Positions 1-8,900 of a DNA stretch of 64,000 nucleotides are shown piece by piece (position 1 is the first letter of the stretch; each line of letters starts with the position of its first letter). Source of the DNA: Firmicutes bacterium AM55-24TS (GTDB taxonomy: Bacteria > Bacillota > Clostridia > UBA1381); contig QTVU01000010.1 in NCBI GenBank assembly GCA_003460745.1, positions 1-64,000 on the forward strand, in the 5' to 3' direction. Below the pieces are notes generated by a model. It worked only from the letters and a program-made list of their open reading frames with translations, did no database searches and was not told the DNA's origin. The position numbers and the translations under genes are program-made.

Positions 1-233
1 TAAATGATGTGCAATTCTATTTTCCTGAACCACATCAACCATGGCAAAGAGGTACTAATGAGAATACTAATGGACTTCTACGCGAATATTTTCCTAAAAA
101 ACAGGATTTAACAGAAATTAAACCATCATTAATTAGAGATAAAGCGCTTATTTTAAATCAGCGTCCACGCAAATGCTTGAACTGGAAATCGCCTTTTGAA
201 GTTTATTTTGATATATCGTTGCATTTGACTTGA
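1..233 (+). CDS. IS30-family transposase, C-terminal part (cut by window edge)
   Basis: The reading frame is open through the left edge of the window and ends at TGA 231-233, so only the last ~77 residues are present. They hold the IS30-family C-terminal integrase-core signature WQRGTNENTNGLLREYFPK, whose Glu in NEN is the third acidic residue of the DDE triad, followed by LNQRPRKCLNWKSPFEV. A GTG at 9-11 is in frame but is only an internal codon; the real start lies outside. The protein would cut and join the ends of its own insertion sequence. The stop lies only 4 bp from the stop of the convergent gene on the other strand, so the insertion-sequence end must fall at or inside that gene's 3' end. 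Whether the element is complete cannot be judged here. Confidence 0.9.
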   Translation, partial: NDVQFYFPEPHQPWQRGTNENTNGLLREYFPKKQDLTEIKPSLIRDKALILNQRPRKCLNWKSPFEVYFDISLHLT

Positions 234-237
234 CAAT

Positions 238-915
238 TCAAGCTTTTAATACAACTTCCTGACCATCTGCAACACCCTCGAAGTTTGCGGTAACGATTTC
301 ACCGTCCGAAAATTCTATATCAATATTCTTCCAATATGTATCGTGCGGAAAATCAGCTCTTAAATAAAATACTAATTTTTCAACTTCAACTTCTGTACCG
401 AAATCAACATAATACTCCAAATCATCTCTTGCACCGCCTGCCCAAGAATGATACGGAAAATTTCCGTGGCCCTTATTTTCAAGTACGCCGTCAATCGCAT
501 TTCTTTCAAAAAAGCAAGGCTCACCGCGTGTTACATAATTCGCATATGCGTGCGGATAACATCTTTTTTGACCTTGCAAGTCATATGGATTAAGTGAAAT
601 ATTCCTCTCGCCGTACGCTTCTTCGTCAGTAGCCTCCGATACACGTATTCTGTGTTCCGTTCCCGCAAAAGCACCTTCTTCATATATACGTTCCAACACT
701 TCTGTCGGAATTCGATATTCAAAACTACCCGAAGGAGCATATACAACCGTTTCTTTTAATGCACTGTCAAGCTGTATTTTGAAGAAATAACAGTTATTTG
801 CCGAAATATAAATTTTATCTCCTGCAGAATATTCACTCTCATATGTACAGTCAATTTTCAAGCCTTGTTTTACAAACAATTCATTATTATTTTTGTCTAA
901 AATTCTTAATTTCAT
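238..915 (-). CDS. Cytoplasmic protein with C-terminal discoidin-like (F5/8 type C) domain
   Basis: About 225 residues with no signal peptide or membrane segment. I do not recognise a named family for the N-terminal half. The C-terminal ~100 residues (AIDGVLEN, the Trp in YHSWAG, YYVDFGTEVEVEKLVFYLR, WKNIDIEFSDG) have the pattern of a galactose-binding-like beta sandwich of the F5/8 type C kind, which usually binds sugars. An ATG also exists at 919-921, but the ribosome site AAAGGAAG ends directly against it; the second ATG (913-915) has normal spacing and is preferred. The gene is divergent from an AraC regulator, with a strong promoter and a duplicated leader (separate entries), so it is probably that regulator's target. 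Its 3' end abuts an IS30 transposase, so the last residues may have been altered by the insertion. Confidence 0.65.
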   Translation of the reverse strand: MKLRILDKNNNELFVKQGLKIDCTYESEYSAGDKIYISANNCYFFKIQLDSALKETVVYAPSGSFEYRIPTEVLERIYEEGAFAGTEHRIRVSEATDEEAYGERNISLNPYDLQGQKRCYPHAYANYVTRGEPCFFERNAIDGVLENKGHGNFPYHSWAGGARDDLEYYVDFGTEVEVEKLVFYLRADFPHDTYWKNIDIEFSDGEIVTANFEGVADGQEVVLKA

Positions 916-921
916 ATTCAT

Positions 922-1011
922 CTTCCTTTATATGTTTTTTCACATACATTAGTTTTTCATAAATATCTTCCTTTATATGTTTTTTCACATACATTAGTTT
1001 TTCATAAATAT
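922..1011. repeat. Perfect 45-bp tandem duplication in the leader of the discoidin-like gene
   Basis: Bases 922-966 and 967-1011 are identical. The unit lies wholly in the 5' leader of the minus-strand gene that starts at 915, between its promoter and its start codon. Each unit carries a copy of the ribosome site AAAGGAAG. The upstream copy is followed, after a short gap, by ATG AAA AAC TAA, a three-codon mini-frame created by the duplication. A perfect duplication implies a recent event. Confidence 0.9.
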
Positions 1012-1022
1012 CCCTTGTGTAT

Positions 1023-1051
1023 AATTTATCACATTTATTTCTTGTTGTCAA
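1023..1051 (-). promoter_or_regulatory. Sigma-A promoter of the discoidin-like gene
   Basis: On the minus strand TTGACA (1051-1046), a 17-bp spacer and TAAATT (1028-1023). The expected start of transcription is about 1016, just upstream of the duplicated leader. Confidence 0.7.
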
Positions 1052-1078
1052 TCGGTTTTATTTTTGATTTATACCGTA

Positions 1079-1107
1079 TTGACATCACCGAATTTCTGTT
1101 ATATTAT
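1079..1107 (+). promoter_or_regulatory. Sigma-A promoter of the first AraC-family regulator
   Basis: TTGACA (1079-1084), a 17-bp spacer and TATTAT (1102-1107). The divergent minus-strand promoter has its -35 box at 1046-1051, so only 27 bp separate the two -35 boxes. That leaves room for one shared operator. Confidence 0.75.
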
Positions 1108-1140
1108 GTACTCGTTATAACAGATAAGGAGCGGTCACAT

Positions 1141-1941
1141 ATGGCAAACGGATATAATCCCTTAAACGATTGGTTTTACCTCAATCGTCAAACACGAAAA
1201 AAGGGTGACAGGCAATCTAATTTGCACTATCACCATTCATATGAAATATTTATCATTTTGAGAGGTTCTACAACATTGCTTGCCGATGACAAACTTATTT
1301 CAGTATCAAGAAACGAAATTGTTCTGTTAAAGCCGGATGATCTCCACAAAAACAACGGCGGTACGGAACACGAAAGATATGCTCTTCATTTTACCGAACA
1401 TTATCTTTCACAATATATGTTGCCTGATGCATACCAAAACTTGCTCAATATGTTTAACAATCAGAAAATACATTTGGATTCCGCACAATTCAGTTCTGTA
1501 ATAGAAATAATACAACGTATGGAACAAAATCCGAATTACTCATATATTCACATTTGCGAACTGCTCACCATTCTTTCAAGCTATAAAAATACGGAAAAGA
1601 AAAAAGTTTCAGAAAAACACAGAACTATAGATTTAATTCTCGAATACATAAACAAGAATTATCAGACAGTTCAAAACCTTGACGATATTTCAGACGCCGT
1701 TCATATTTCAAAACCGCATTTGTGTAAGCTGTTTAAACAAGAAATGAACATAACAGTTTCGGATTATCTGAATACAGTGCGTATAAACAATGCCTGCGAA
1801 CTTCTTAGAAACAGTAAACACAACATAACAGATATAGCTACCGCATGCGGTTATAATTCATCAACATATTTTTGTAAAACATTTCGACATATCGTACATA
1901 TGAGTCCTAATGAATACAGAAAACATATAGATACAAACTAA
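1141..1941 (+). CDS. AraC-family transcriptional regulator
   Basis: About 266 residues. Residues ~25-95 form a cupin-like sensor domain (HYHHSYEIFIILRG, then DDLHKNNGG), the kind that binds a small sugar-like effector. Residues ~160-265 carry two helix-turn-helix motifs typical of AraC (LDDISDAVHISKPHLCKLFK and ITDIATACGYNSSTYFCKTF, then MSPNEYRK). The start ATG at 1141 is chosen because AAGGAG (1125-1130) lies at the right distance; the longer in-frame extension upstream overlaps the promoter. The gene is divergent from the discoidin-like gene at 238-915, its most likely target. The effector is unknown. Confidence 0.9.
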   Translation: MANGYNPLNDWFYLNRQTRKKGDRQSNLHYHHSYEIFIILRGSTTLLADDKLISVSRNEIVLLKPDDLHKNNGGTEHERYALHFTEHYLSQYMLPDAYQNLLNMFNNQKIHLDSAQFSSVIEIIQRMEQNPNYSYIHICELLTILSSYKNTEKKKVSEKHRTIDLILEYINKNYQTVQNLDDISDAVHISKPHLCKLFKQEMNITVSDYLNTVRINNACELLRNSKHNITDIATACGYNSSTYFCKTFRHIVHMSPNEYRKHIDTN

Positions 1942-1970
1942 AAAATGAGTTCACATGGAACTCATTTTTT
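1941..1970. terminator. Bidirectional terminator between araC and dut
   Basis: 12-bp perfect inverted repeat (arms 1941-1952 and 1958-1969) with A-run and T-run flanks. It serves the regulator on the plus strand and the nrdD-nrdG-dut operon on the minus strand. Confidence 0.85.
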
Positions 1971-2477
1971 TTACATTCCCGTACTTCCGAAACCGCCGTT
2001 TCTTTCGTCGGTAACATCATCATCAAAAGTAATTCCGTATTCTACAAATATTCCCTGACAAAATCCTGTACCTTTATTTACAGAAACGGTTTTATCTTCG
2101 TTTGTGTCGTTTGTGATTTTGCAGAATATATGTCCCTCATTATCGCTGTTATAATAATCACTGTCGATAATTCCGACGGTATTGTTCATCTGCACTCTGA
2201 ACTTAAATCCCAAACCGCTTCTCGGATAAAGTTTCAGTACCCAGCCGTCATTGATTTTAACTCTGATACCTGTCGGTATTTTTATAGTTTCTCCAGGCTT
2301 TAATTCAAAAGCCATCGGTGCATAAAAATCATAACCTGCCGAACCTGCCGTTGCTCTTTTCGGAAGCTTTATATCTTCGTATATCTTTTCTATACCATCT
2401 GTCACATAAAATGTGTCTGCCCAGTCTTTTTTGAATTGTTCAAAGCTGACTTTTTCAAATTTAGCTACTCTCTGCAT
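1971..2477 (-). CDS. dut: dUTP diphosphatase (dUTPase)
   Basis: 168 residues. It hydrolyses dUTP to dUMP and pyrophosphate, keeping uracil out of DNA and feeding dTMP synthesis. The trimeric dUTPase motifs are visible in order: ATAGSAGYDFYA (~41-52), PRSGLGFKF (~84-92), NTVGIIDSDYYN (~98-109), GFCQGIFVEY, and the glycine-rich C-terminal arm RNGGFGSTG that closes over the active site. It is the last gene of the operon nrdD-nrdG-dut, 12 bp after nrdG, a logical grouping because all three shape dNTP pools. The ribosome site AAGGAG precedes the ATG. The extended N-terminus (~35 residues before motif 1) is a little longer than in minimal dUTPases. Confidence 0.93.
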   Translation of the reverse strand: MQRVAKFEKVSFEQFKKDWADTFYVTDGIEKIYEDIKLPKRATAGSAGYDFYAPMAFELKPGETIKIPTGIRVKINDGWVLKLYPRSGLGFKFRVQMNNTVGIIDSDYYNSDNEGHIFCKITNDTNEDKTVSVNKGTGFCQGIFVEYGITFDDDVTDERNGGFGSTGM

Positions 2478-2489
2478 AAATTAACTCCT

Positions 2490-2981
2490 TTACTTAACCG
2501 CAAGAACAACCTTATCTATTTCAAGGCTTTTCTGTACGTCTATAACTTTTTGGTTTGTACTTCCCCGCCACAAAAGCTTATTATCTTTCAGACCGTCCAC
2601 AAATTCGCCGTCCACCATTACGTCAACATATTTCATACACGGCAAATCTTTTACGTCCTGCCAATCATAACCGCTGTAAATCCAAATGGTTTTATTCGGG
2701 AATTTTTCTTTAATTTCTTCAATAAGTGCTCCAACGTCTTTTCGATTTTGTGTATGAAGAGGATCTCCGCCGCTGAATGTTATACCGGAAACATAATTTT
2801 TTTCAAGTTCGTCAAAAATCTCTTTCTTTGCAACCTCATCAAATTCCAAACCGCCGTTTATATCCCACGTTACGGGATTTTGACAATTCGGACAATGATG
2901 TTCGCAACCGGCAACCCACAGTACAACACGAAGTCCGTCACCGTTAAGCATATCATCTTTTGTTATATTATGATAACGCAT
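2490..2981 (-). CDS. nrdG: Anaerobic ribonucleotide reductase activating protein (radical SAM)
   Basis: 163 residues. Radical-SAM activase that installs the glycyl radical on NrdD using S-adenosylmethionine and a [4Fe-4S] cluster. The cluster-binding cysteines are C26, C30 and C33 (GCEHHCPNCQNP), and the SAM-binding FSGGDPL follows at ~68-74. Length and motif order are normal for NrdG. The start codon overlaps the stop of nrdD (TAATG), implying translational coupling with its substrate enzyme. Confidence 0.96.
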   Translation of the reverse strand: MRYHNITKDDMLNGDGLRVVLWVAGCEHHCPNCQNPVTWDINGGLEFDEVAKKEIFDELEKNYVSGITFSGGDPLHTQNRKDVGALIEEIKEKFPNKTIWIYSGYDWQDVKDLPCMKYVDVMVDGEFVDGLKDNKLLWRGSTNQKVIDVQKSLEIDKVVLAVK

Positions 2982-5097
2982 TACATACTTTTCCTTTCCG
3001 CGATTTCTGCCATTTTTGCATTGTTAAGTCTTGTATCGCCCTTAACTCTCGAATATGACAAGTAACCGTTCATTCTTTCGATTTTAGTAAGATTTTTACT
3101 TCCGCACTTCGGGCACACGTCCATTTCAAGTTCTTCATATCCGCAGTCGTCACAATACGCAAGCGACAAGTTTACACCCTCATAAAATCCCATATCCATT
3201 GCACGTCTTACAAGAGTTTTTATAGCCTCTCTGTTGTAGCTTATAGGGTATTTTACATACTGAATTTTACCGCCGTTTGAAAGCTCCCAGAAACGTTTTT
3301 CAAGGTCTTGTTTTTGAATCGGAGTAATATCCTCCGTAACGTGACAATGGAAACTGTTTGAGACATATTCTCTGTCGGATACGTTTTCGATTACGCCGTA
3401 CTTCTTTCTGAATTGTGTAACCTGAAGTCCGCAAAGTGACTCGGCAGGTGTACCGTATATGGCATAAAGTTTTCCGTCCTCAGCCTTGAATTGATTTACT
3501 TTTTCATTAATATGCTCAAGTGTTCTGATTGCAAATTCACCGTCTTCGACAAGTGAACGCTTATTATAAAGCTGTTGCAATTCATTAAGCGCCGTAATAC
3601 CGAATGACGCTGTTGCAGTCTTTAAAATAGGCTTTATTTTATCATGTATTCCAAGATGACCGCCGTAGAAACCGCCCTCACAATATGCAAGCGGATTTGT
3701 AGACGCACGCATTTCGCCAAGATAGTCATATGTACGCAAGTGAAGTTGTCTGATTAGGTTTAAGTAATAATCAAGCACGTCAAAAAACGGTTTATTTTCC
3801 TGTTGAGCCTTTGCCAAAATCATAGGTAAATGAAGCGACACAGCACCGATATTAAATCTTCCGACAAATACAGGCACATCATTTTCATCAGCCGGTTTCA
3901 TACCGCCCTTTTCGTACCAAGGTGACAAGAATGCACGACAGCCCATAGGTGAAACGATTTTACCGTATTTTTTATACATTGACGCAATATATCCCTCACC
4001 CGAAAGGCTTAGCCAATCAGGGTACATTGTCTTTGAAGAACAGTCAATTCCCGCCTCAAAAACATCTTCCAAAGGACCGCCCTCACCGTGAAGTTTTTCG
4101 TCATACAAGAACACTACTTTAGGGAACAAAACAGGCTTTTTATGTCCCTTTTTGCCTTGTCCGTTCTTTCTGACTTCAAGCATAGTCTTTGACGCCATCT
4201 TTGCAAAACGTCCCGTACCAGTACCGATAGTAACTGTTATGAACGGATAATCTCCACGGCTTGATGATACCGAATTGAATTTATATTCCCAACCTTGGAA
4301 ACCCTGTTCAAAATCTCTTTGAATATCTTGCATTGCTATTTCTTTTGATTTTTCTTCGTCAAGTCCGATATTCTTATATTTTTCTATATAATATTTATAT
4401 GACTTTTCCGCATACGGCTCTAAAATAAGTCTGCCGACGGTACTGTAAAGCCGCCATACTGCTGACTTGCCGCAGACAACACAATATCGCCTATAACGTC
4501 AAATGCAACGTCAAGAGTTTTCGGTTCGTTATACCAAAGATTACCCATTTCAAAACCGCCCTGCAAAACGCTTTGCACATCAAAAAGACAGCAGTTCATT
4601 GTATCACGTCTTGCCGACATATCGTGTATGTAAATATATCCGTCACGACACGCCTGAAGTTCTTCTGTTGTAAGGAAAAACTTCTTGTAAAGCTCTTTGT
4701 TAAGCTGATTGAATATAAGACTTCTCTTTGTCGAAACAAGCGCACTGTCAGTATTTGAATTTTCCTTGTCACCGATATACATAATCGACTGACTTTTCTT
4801 ATAAACTTCATCAAGCATTTGTACGAAGTCCTGTTTGTAATTTCTGTAATCACGATAACTTTTCGCAACTTTCGGATTAACTCTTTCAAGCGCACCCTCT
4901 ACAATGTTGTGCATTTCGGAAATTTCGATTTCTTCCTTGCCCATTTTTCTCGCCTCGTCCTGAACGAAACGACATATAAAGTCAATCTCCTCATCCGTAA
5001 ATTTTACCAATGCACGAAAGGCTGATTTATTTACCGCAATAACGACCTTTTGCACGTTAAAAGGCTCTTTTGTATTGTCCTTTTTTACTACTTTCAT
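2981..5097 (-). CDS. nrdD: Class III anaerobic ribonucleoside-triphosphate reductase (split by an apparent 1-nt deletion)
   Basis: Reduces ribonucleoside triphosphates to deoxy forms under anoxia using a glycyl radical. The N-terminal part (5097-4420) holds an ATP-cone (MKVVKKDNTKEPFNVQK) and the active-site region DTMNCCLFDVQ. The second part (from ~4430 to 2981) holds the second active-site cysteine (SPMGCRAFLSPW), a four-cysteine zinc site (CDDCGYEELEMDVCPKCG) and the glycyl-radical segment RMNGYLSYSR, whose Gly aligns with E. coli G681. The frame breaks near 4430, where GAC-TTA should probably read GAC-CTT. Adding one base gives LILEPYAEKSYKYYIEKYKN and a continuous 705-residue protein of normal length. 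An essential anaerobic enzyme is unlikely to be a true pseudogene, so a sequence error is favoured. Confidence 0.9.
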
Positions 5098-5140
5098 AAC
5101 TAAATTACTCCCTCAAATATCGTATCCCACTCATTTCAAA

Positions 5141-5203
5141 CCACAATATATTGTGTTTGACTAACTGATTTCTAATTATAGCACCCTATATCTATTTTTT
5201 CAA
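5141..5203 (-). promoter_or_regulatory. nrdD promoter with NrdR-type box
   Basis: On the minus strand TTGAAA (5203-5198), a 17-bp spacer and a perfect TATAAT (5180-5175). Just downstream, 5141-5156 reads CCACAATATATTGTGT, a close match to the NrdR-box consensus (acaCwAtATaTwGtgt). A weaker box-like sequence (GCACCCTATATCTATT, 5181-5196) fills the -35/-10 spacer, about 40 bp centre to centre, close to four helical turns. NrdR, an ATP-cone repressor, would repress nrdD-nrdG-dut when dATP is high. The palindrome is seen directly; NrdR control is inferred from the motif and the gene. Confidence 0.7.
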
Positions 5204-5352
5204 TTACACGTCCATTACTGCTTTATTACAGTAATATTACAATCATTTACCTTCCGATAGGTACGCCAAATTCTGTACTTCAACGCAAATATTACATGGT
5301 TAACTTATTTAATTTTGAAAATACTATAACTATTAACTTCGGGAGGTATTAT

Positions 5353-5559
5353 ATGAAAATACTGTTTAATTCAATACATCTTTTCTTTTTTTCACTGTAT
5401 GTTGACTTTTATAAATATCGTTTTGATTGTGCCGTCAAAAAACGTTTAAAGAACGGAAAAAATATTTCCACAAAGAAACTTACGCAAATGTCCGATAAAT
5501 GCTATTATCTGTTTAACAGTTTTATCGAAAAAGAAAAAAGACTTCGTTTGAAAATGTAG
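5353..5559 (+). CDS. Small basic protein of unknown function
   Basis: 68 residues. The ATG at 5353 is preceded by a strong ribosome site GGGAGG (5340-5345), and the gene ends in a perfect terminator hairpin, so it is probably a real single-gene unit. The N-terminus is hydrophobic and aromatic (ILFNSIHLFFFSLYVDFYKY) and may sit at the membrane. The rest is lysine/arginine-rich (KKRLKNGKNISTKK, EKEKRLRLKM). I recognise no family. A longer frame opens at 5296 but lacks a ribosome site. Confidence 0.6.
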   Translation: MKILFNSIHLFFFSLYVDFYKYRFDCAVKKRLKNGKNISTKKLTQMSDKCYYLFNSFIEKEKRLRLKM

Positions 5560-5592
5560 ACAAAACCGTTATGGTTTTGTCTACTTTATTTT
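5557..5592 (+). terminator. Terminator of the 68-aa gene
   Basis: Perfect 11-bp stem (TAGACAAAACC 5557-5567 / GGTTTTGTCTA 5573-5583), 5-nt loop, followed by CTTTATTTTT. The stop codon lies in the first arm. Confidence 0.85.
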
Positions 5593-5593
5593 T

Positions 5594-5798
5594 GGGAGTT
5601 TGAGGTGCTAACCTCATTAAAAATCATTTCTGGCGACATGCGCGGCAGAAATGGCTTAAAATCTAAAGTTTCGACTTTGGAGGAACTTTACGATTTCTTC
5701 TCTGAAAAAATACTCAAAAATTACATCTATGATGTGATTTTTGGAGCTGGCGACAGAATGTCGACAGGCTCAAAAAACTATATACTCCCCTGTTTTTA
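5594..5798 (+). other. Highly structured ~200-nt element; candidate structured RNA or small repeat element (also a 64-codon open frame)
   Basis: The ends can close on each other: GGGAGT (5594-5599) pairs with ACTCCC (5784-5789), followed by TGTTTTTAG, which looks like an RNA 3' end. Inside are TGAGGT/ACCTCA (5601-5606/5611-5616), ATTTCTG/CAGAAAT (5626-5632/5646-5652), AAAAATCA/TGATTTTT (5619-5626/5735-5742), ACATC/GATGT (5723-5727/5731-5735) and a hairpin around 5740-5778. CTGGCGACA occurs twice (5630 and 5747). A frame from GTG 5605 to TAG 5799 is also open (64 residues, no known family) but has no convincing ribosome site. I cannot assign it to a known RNA class. Confidence 0.35.
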
Positions 5799-5815
5799 GA
5801 AAAATATTCATATTT

Positions 5816-5868
5816 AACACAAAATATTGTGTTCCGCCCTTGATTTTGAGTTTCAAAAGTGATATTAT
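5816..5868 (+). promoter_or_regulatory. Promoter of the pyruvate:ferredoxin oxidoreductase gene with an upstream palindrome
   Basis: TTGATT (5840-5845), a 17-bp spacer and TATTAT (5863-5868). Directly upstream lies the near-palindrome AACACAAAATATTGTGTT (5816-5833), which differs little from the NrdR-type box in front of nrdD. Its position just upstream of the -35 box fits either an activator site or a partner of an unseen second box. Confidence 0.6.
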
Positions 5869-5895
5869 ATATATATGTATATATAACTAATACAC

Positions 5896-5921
5896 ATTAA
5901 AGGGAGTTTTCTCTCTTTAAT
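5896..5921 (+). promoter_or_regulatory. 5'-leader stem-loop before the pyruvate:ferredoxin oxidoreductase gene
   Basis: ATTAAAGGGAG, TTTT loop, CTCTCTTTAAT: an 11-bp stem with one mismatch, about 15 nt upstream of the strong ribosome site GAGGAGG. There is no T-run after it, so a leader hairpin that protects a highly expressed mRNA is more likely than a terminator. Function is inferred. Confidence 0.45.
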
Positions 5922-5950
5922 AAGAGAAAAAAGAGGAGGAATTAATTCCG

Positions 5951-8900
5951 ATGGCTAGAAAAATGAAAACCATGGATGGTAACAACGCAGCAGCTTACGC
6001 ATCATATGCGTTTACAGATGTTGCCGCTATCTATCCTATCACACCATCATCTACAATGGCAGAAGTAACCGACAAATGGTCAGCTGCCGGACAGAAAAAC
6101 ATTTTCGGACGTACTGTAAGAGTGGTTGAAATGCAGTCTGAGGCCGGTGCCGCAGGTGCAGTTCACGGTTCACTTACAGCAGGTGCTCTTACAACAACTT
6201 ATACAGCATCACAAGGTCTTTTACTTATGATTCCTAATATGTACAAGATTGCAGGTGAACAACTTCCTTGCGTATTTAACGTATCGGCAAGAGCTTTGGC
6301 ATCACATGCACTTTCAATATTCGGCGATCATCAGGACGTTATGGCTTGTCGTCAGACAGGTTTTGCTATGCTTGCGTCAACTAATCCGCAAGAAGCAATG
6401 GACCTTGGTGCAGTTGCTCACCTATCAACAATAAAGGGTAAAATTCCGTTCATTCATTTCTTTGACGGTTTCAGAACTTCTCACGAATATCAAAAGGTGG
6501 CTTGTTGGGATTATGCAGATCTTGCAGATATGCTTGATTGGGATGCACTAAACGACTTCAGACGTAAGTCACTAAATCCTGAACATCCTGCTCAGAGAGG
6601 TACAGCTCAAAACCCTGACGTATTCTTCCAGGCTAAAGAGGCTTCTAACAAGGCTTACGATGCAATTCCTGAAGTTGTTGAAGAATACATGAATAAAGTA
6701 AACGAAAAAATCGGCAGTGATTATAAGCTATTCAACTACTACGGTGCAGAAGACGCTGATGAAGTTATTATCGCTATGGGCAGTGTCTGTGATACAATCT
6801 CGGAAACTGTTGATTACCTAAACGCAAACGGCCGCAAGGTTGGTCTTGTTAAGGTTAGACTTTACAGACCTTTCAGTGTTAAGCACTTGGTTGCAGCCAT
6901 TCCTTCAACAGTTAAGAAGATTTCTGTTCTTGACAGAACAAAAGAACCAGGTTCAATCGGTGAACCTCTATATCTTGATGTTGTTGCGGCACTTCGTGAC
7001 ACAGAATTTGCTAATGTTCCTGTATACACAGGTCGTTACGGTCTTGGTTCAAAGGATACAACTCCTGCTCAAATCATTGCCGTATTCAAAAACACAGAAA
7101 AGAAGAGATTTACAATCGGTATCAACGATGATGTTACTAACCTATCACTTGCTCTTGATGAAAACCCTGACACAACTCCGGCAGGTATCACAAGCTGTAA
7201 GTTCTGGGGGCTTGGTGCAGACGGTACAGTCGGCGCTAACAAGAACTCTGTTAAGATTATCGGTGACCACACAGATATGAACGTACAAGCTTACTTTGAC
7301 TATGACTCTAAGAAGTCAGGCGGTCTTACAGTATCTCACTTACGTTTCGGTAATGCTAAGATTACTTCAACATATCTAATCAACAAGGCTGACTTTGTTG
7401 CTTGTCACAAGGCATCATATATCAGACAATACAATATGGTTGAGGACGTTAAGCCGGGCGGTGTATTCCTACTTAACTGTTCATGGAATGCAGAAGAACT
7501 TGAAGAACATCTTCCTGGTCAGGTTAAGAAGTACATCGCTGACAACAATATTCAATTCTATACAATCGACGGTGTTAAGATTGGTAAGAAAATCGGTCTT
7601 GGCAACAGAATTAATACTGTTCTTCAATCAGCATTCTTTAAACTTTCAAAGATTCTTCCTGAAGAAGACGCTATTAAGTATATGAAGGACGCCGCAACTG
7701 CATCATATTCAAAGAAGGGTGACGCAATCGTTAAGATGAATCACGACGCTATTGACGCCGGTGCTCAGCAAATCGTTAAGGTTGAAGTTCCTGAAAGCTG
7801 GAAGAACGCTCAAAGCGAAGATCTTTCAGTTAAGCATGACGGTGAAGGCAAGCTAATCGACTATGTAAACGATGTACTTGTTCCTATCAACCAATTCAGA
7901 GGTATGCAATTACCTGTTTCTACATTCGAGGCTTATCAGACAGGTGAAGTTCCTCTTGGTTCATCAGCATTTGAAAAGAGAGGTATTGCTATCGACGTTC
8001 CTGTTTGGAATAACGAAACTTGTATCGAATGCGGTAACTGTTCATATGTATGTCCTCACGCTTGTATCCGTCCTGTAATTCTTACAAAAGAAGAACTTGA
8101 CAATGCTCCTGAGGGTATCAGATACCAAAATGCAATGCAGCTTGACGGCTATTACTATGCTATGGCTATTTCAGTTTATGACTGTACAGGTTGCGGAAGC
8201 TGTGCTAATGTTTGCCCTGTAAACAACGCCGGCAAAAAAGCTCCTGCCCTTGTTATGACATCATTCGATGATGAAACAGCTAAGGAACAGGAAAAGTATG
8301 ATTACCTTGTTCAGCTTGCAGAAAAGCAGGAAGTTCTTGACAAGTTCAAGATTTCAACAGTTAAAGGCAGCCAATTCAGAAAGCCTTACCTTGAATTCTC
8401 AGGTGCTTGTGCAGGTTGTGGTGAAACACCATACGCAAAACTTGTTACACAGCTATTCGGTGACAGAATGTACATTGCAAATGCTACAGGTTGTTCATCA
8501 ATTTGGGGTGGTTCTTCACCATCTACACCATACACAATAGACGCAAACGGTCACGGTCCTGCTTGGGCTAACTCATTATTTGAGGATAACGCCGAATACG
8601 GTCTTGGTATGTTCATCGCTCAAGATACATTGAGAAATACAAACATCGCTAAGCTTGAAAAGATAGCTGAAGAAAATGCAGATGTTAAGCCTGTTGTTGA
8701 CAAGTTCATTGAAACAAAGAATGACGCTGCCGCAAACAAGGTTGCTACAGACGAACTTCTAAAGGCTATTGCTAATATCAATTCTAAAGAGGCTAAGGAC
8801 GTACTTGCCGATAAAGAATATCTATCAAAGAAATCTTGCTGGATATTCGGTGGTGACGGTTGGGCTTATGACATCGGTTTCGGCGGTGTTGACCACGTAC

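Noticed and set aside
5605..5799. Confident call of a 64-aa protein in the structured element
   Set aside because: The frame is open, but there is no good ribosome site and the sequence is dominated by self-complementary segments. Kept as an ambiguous element instead.
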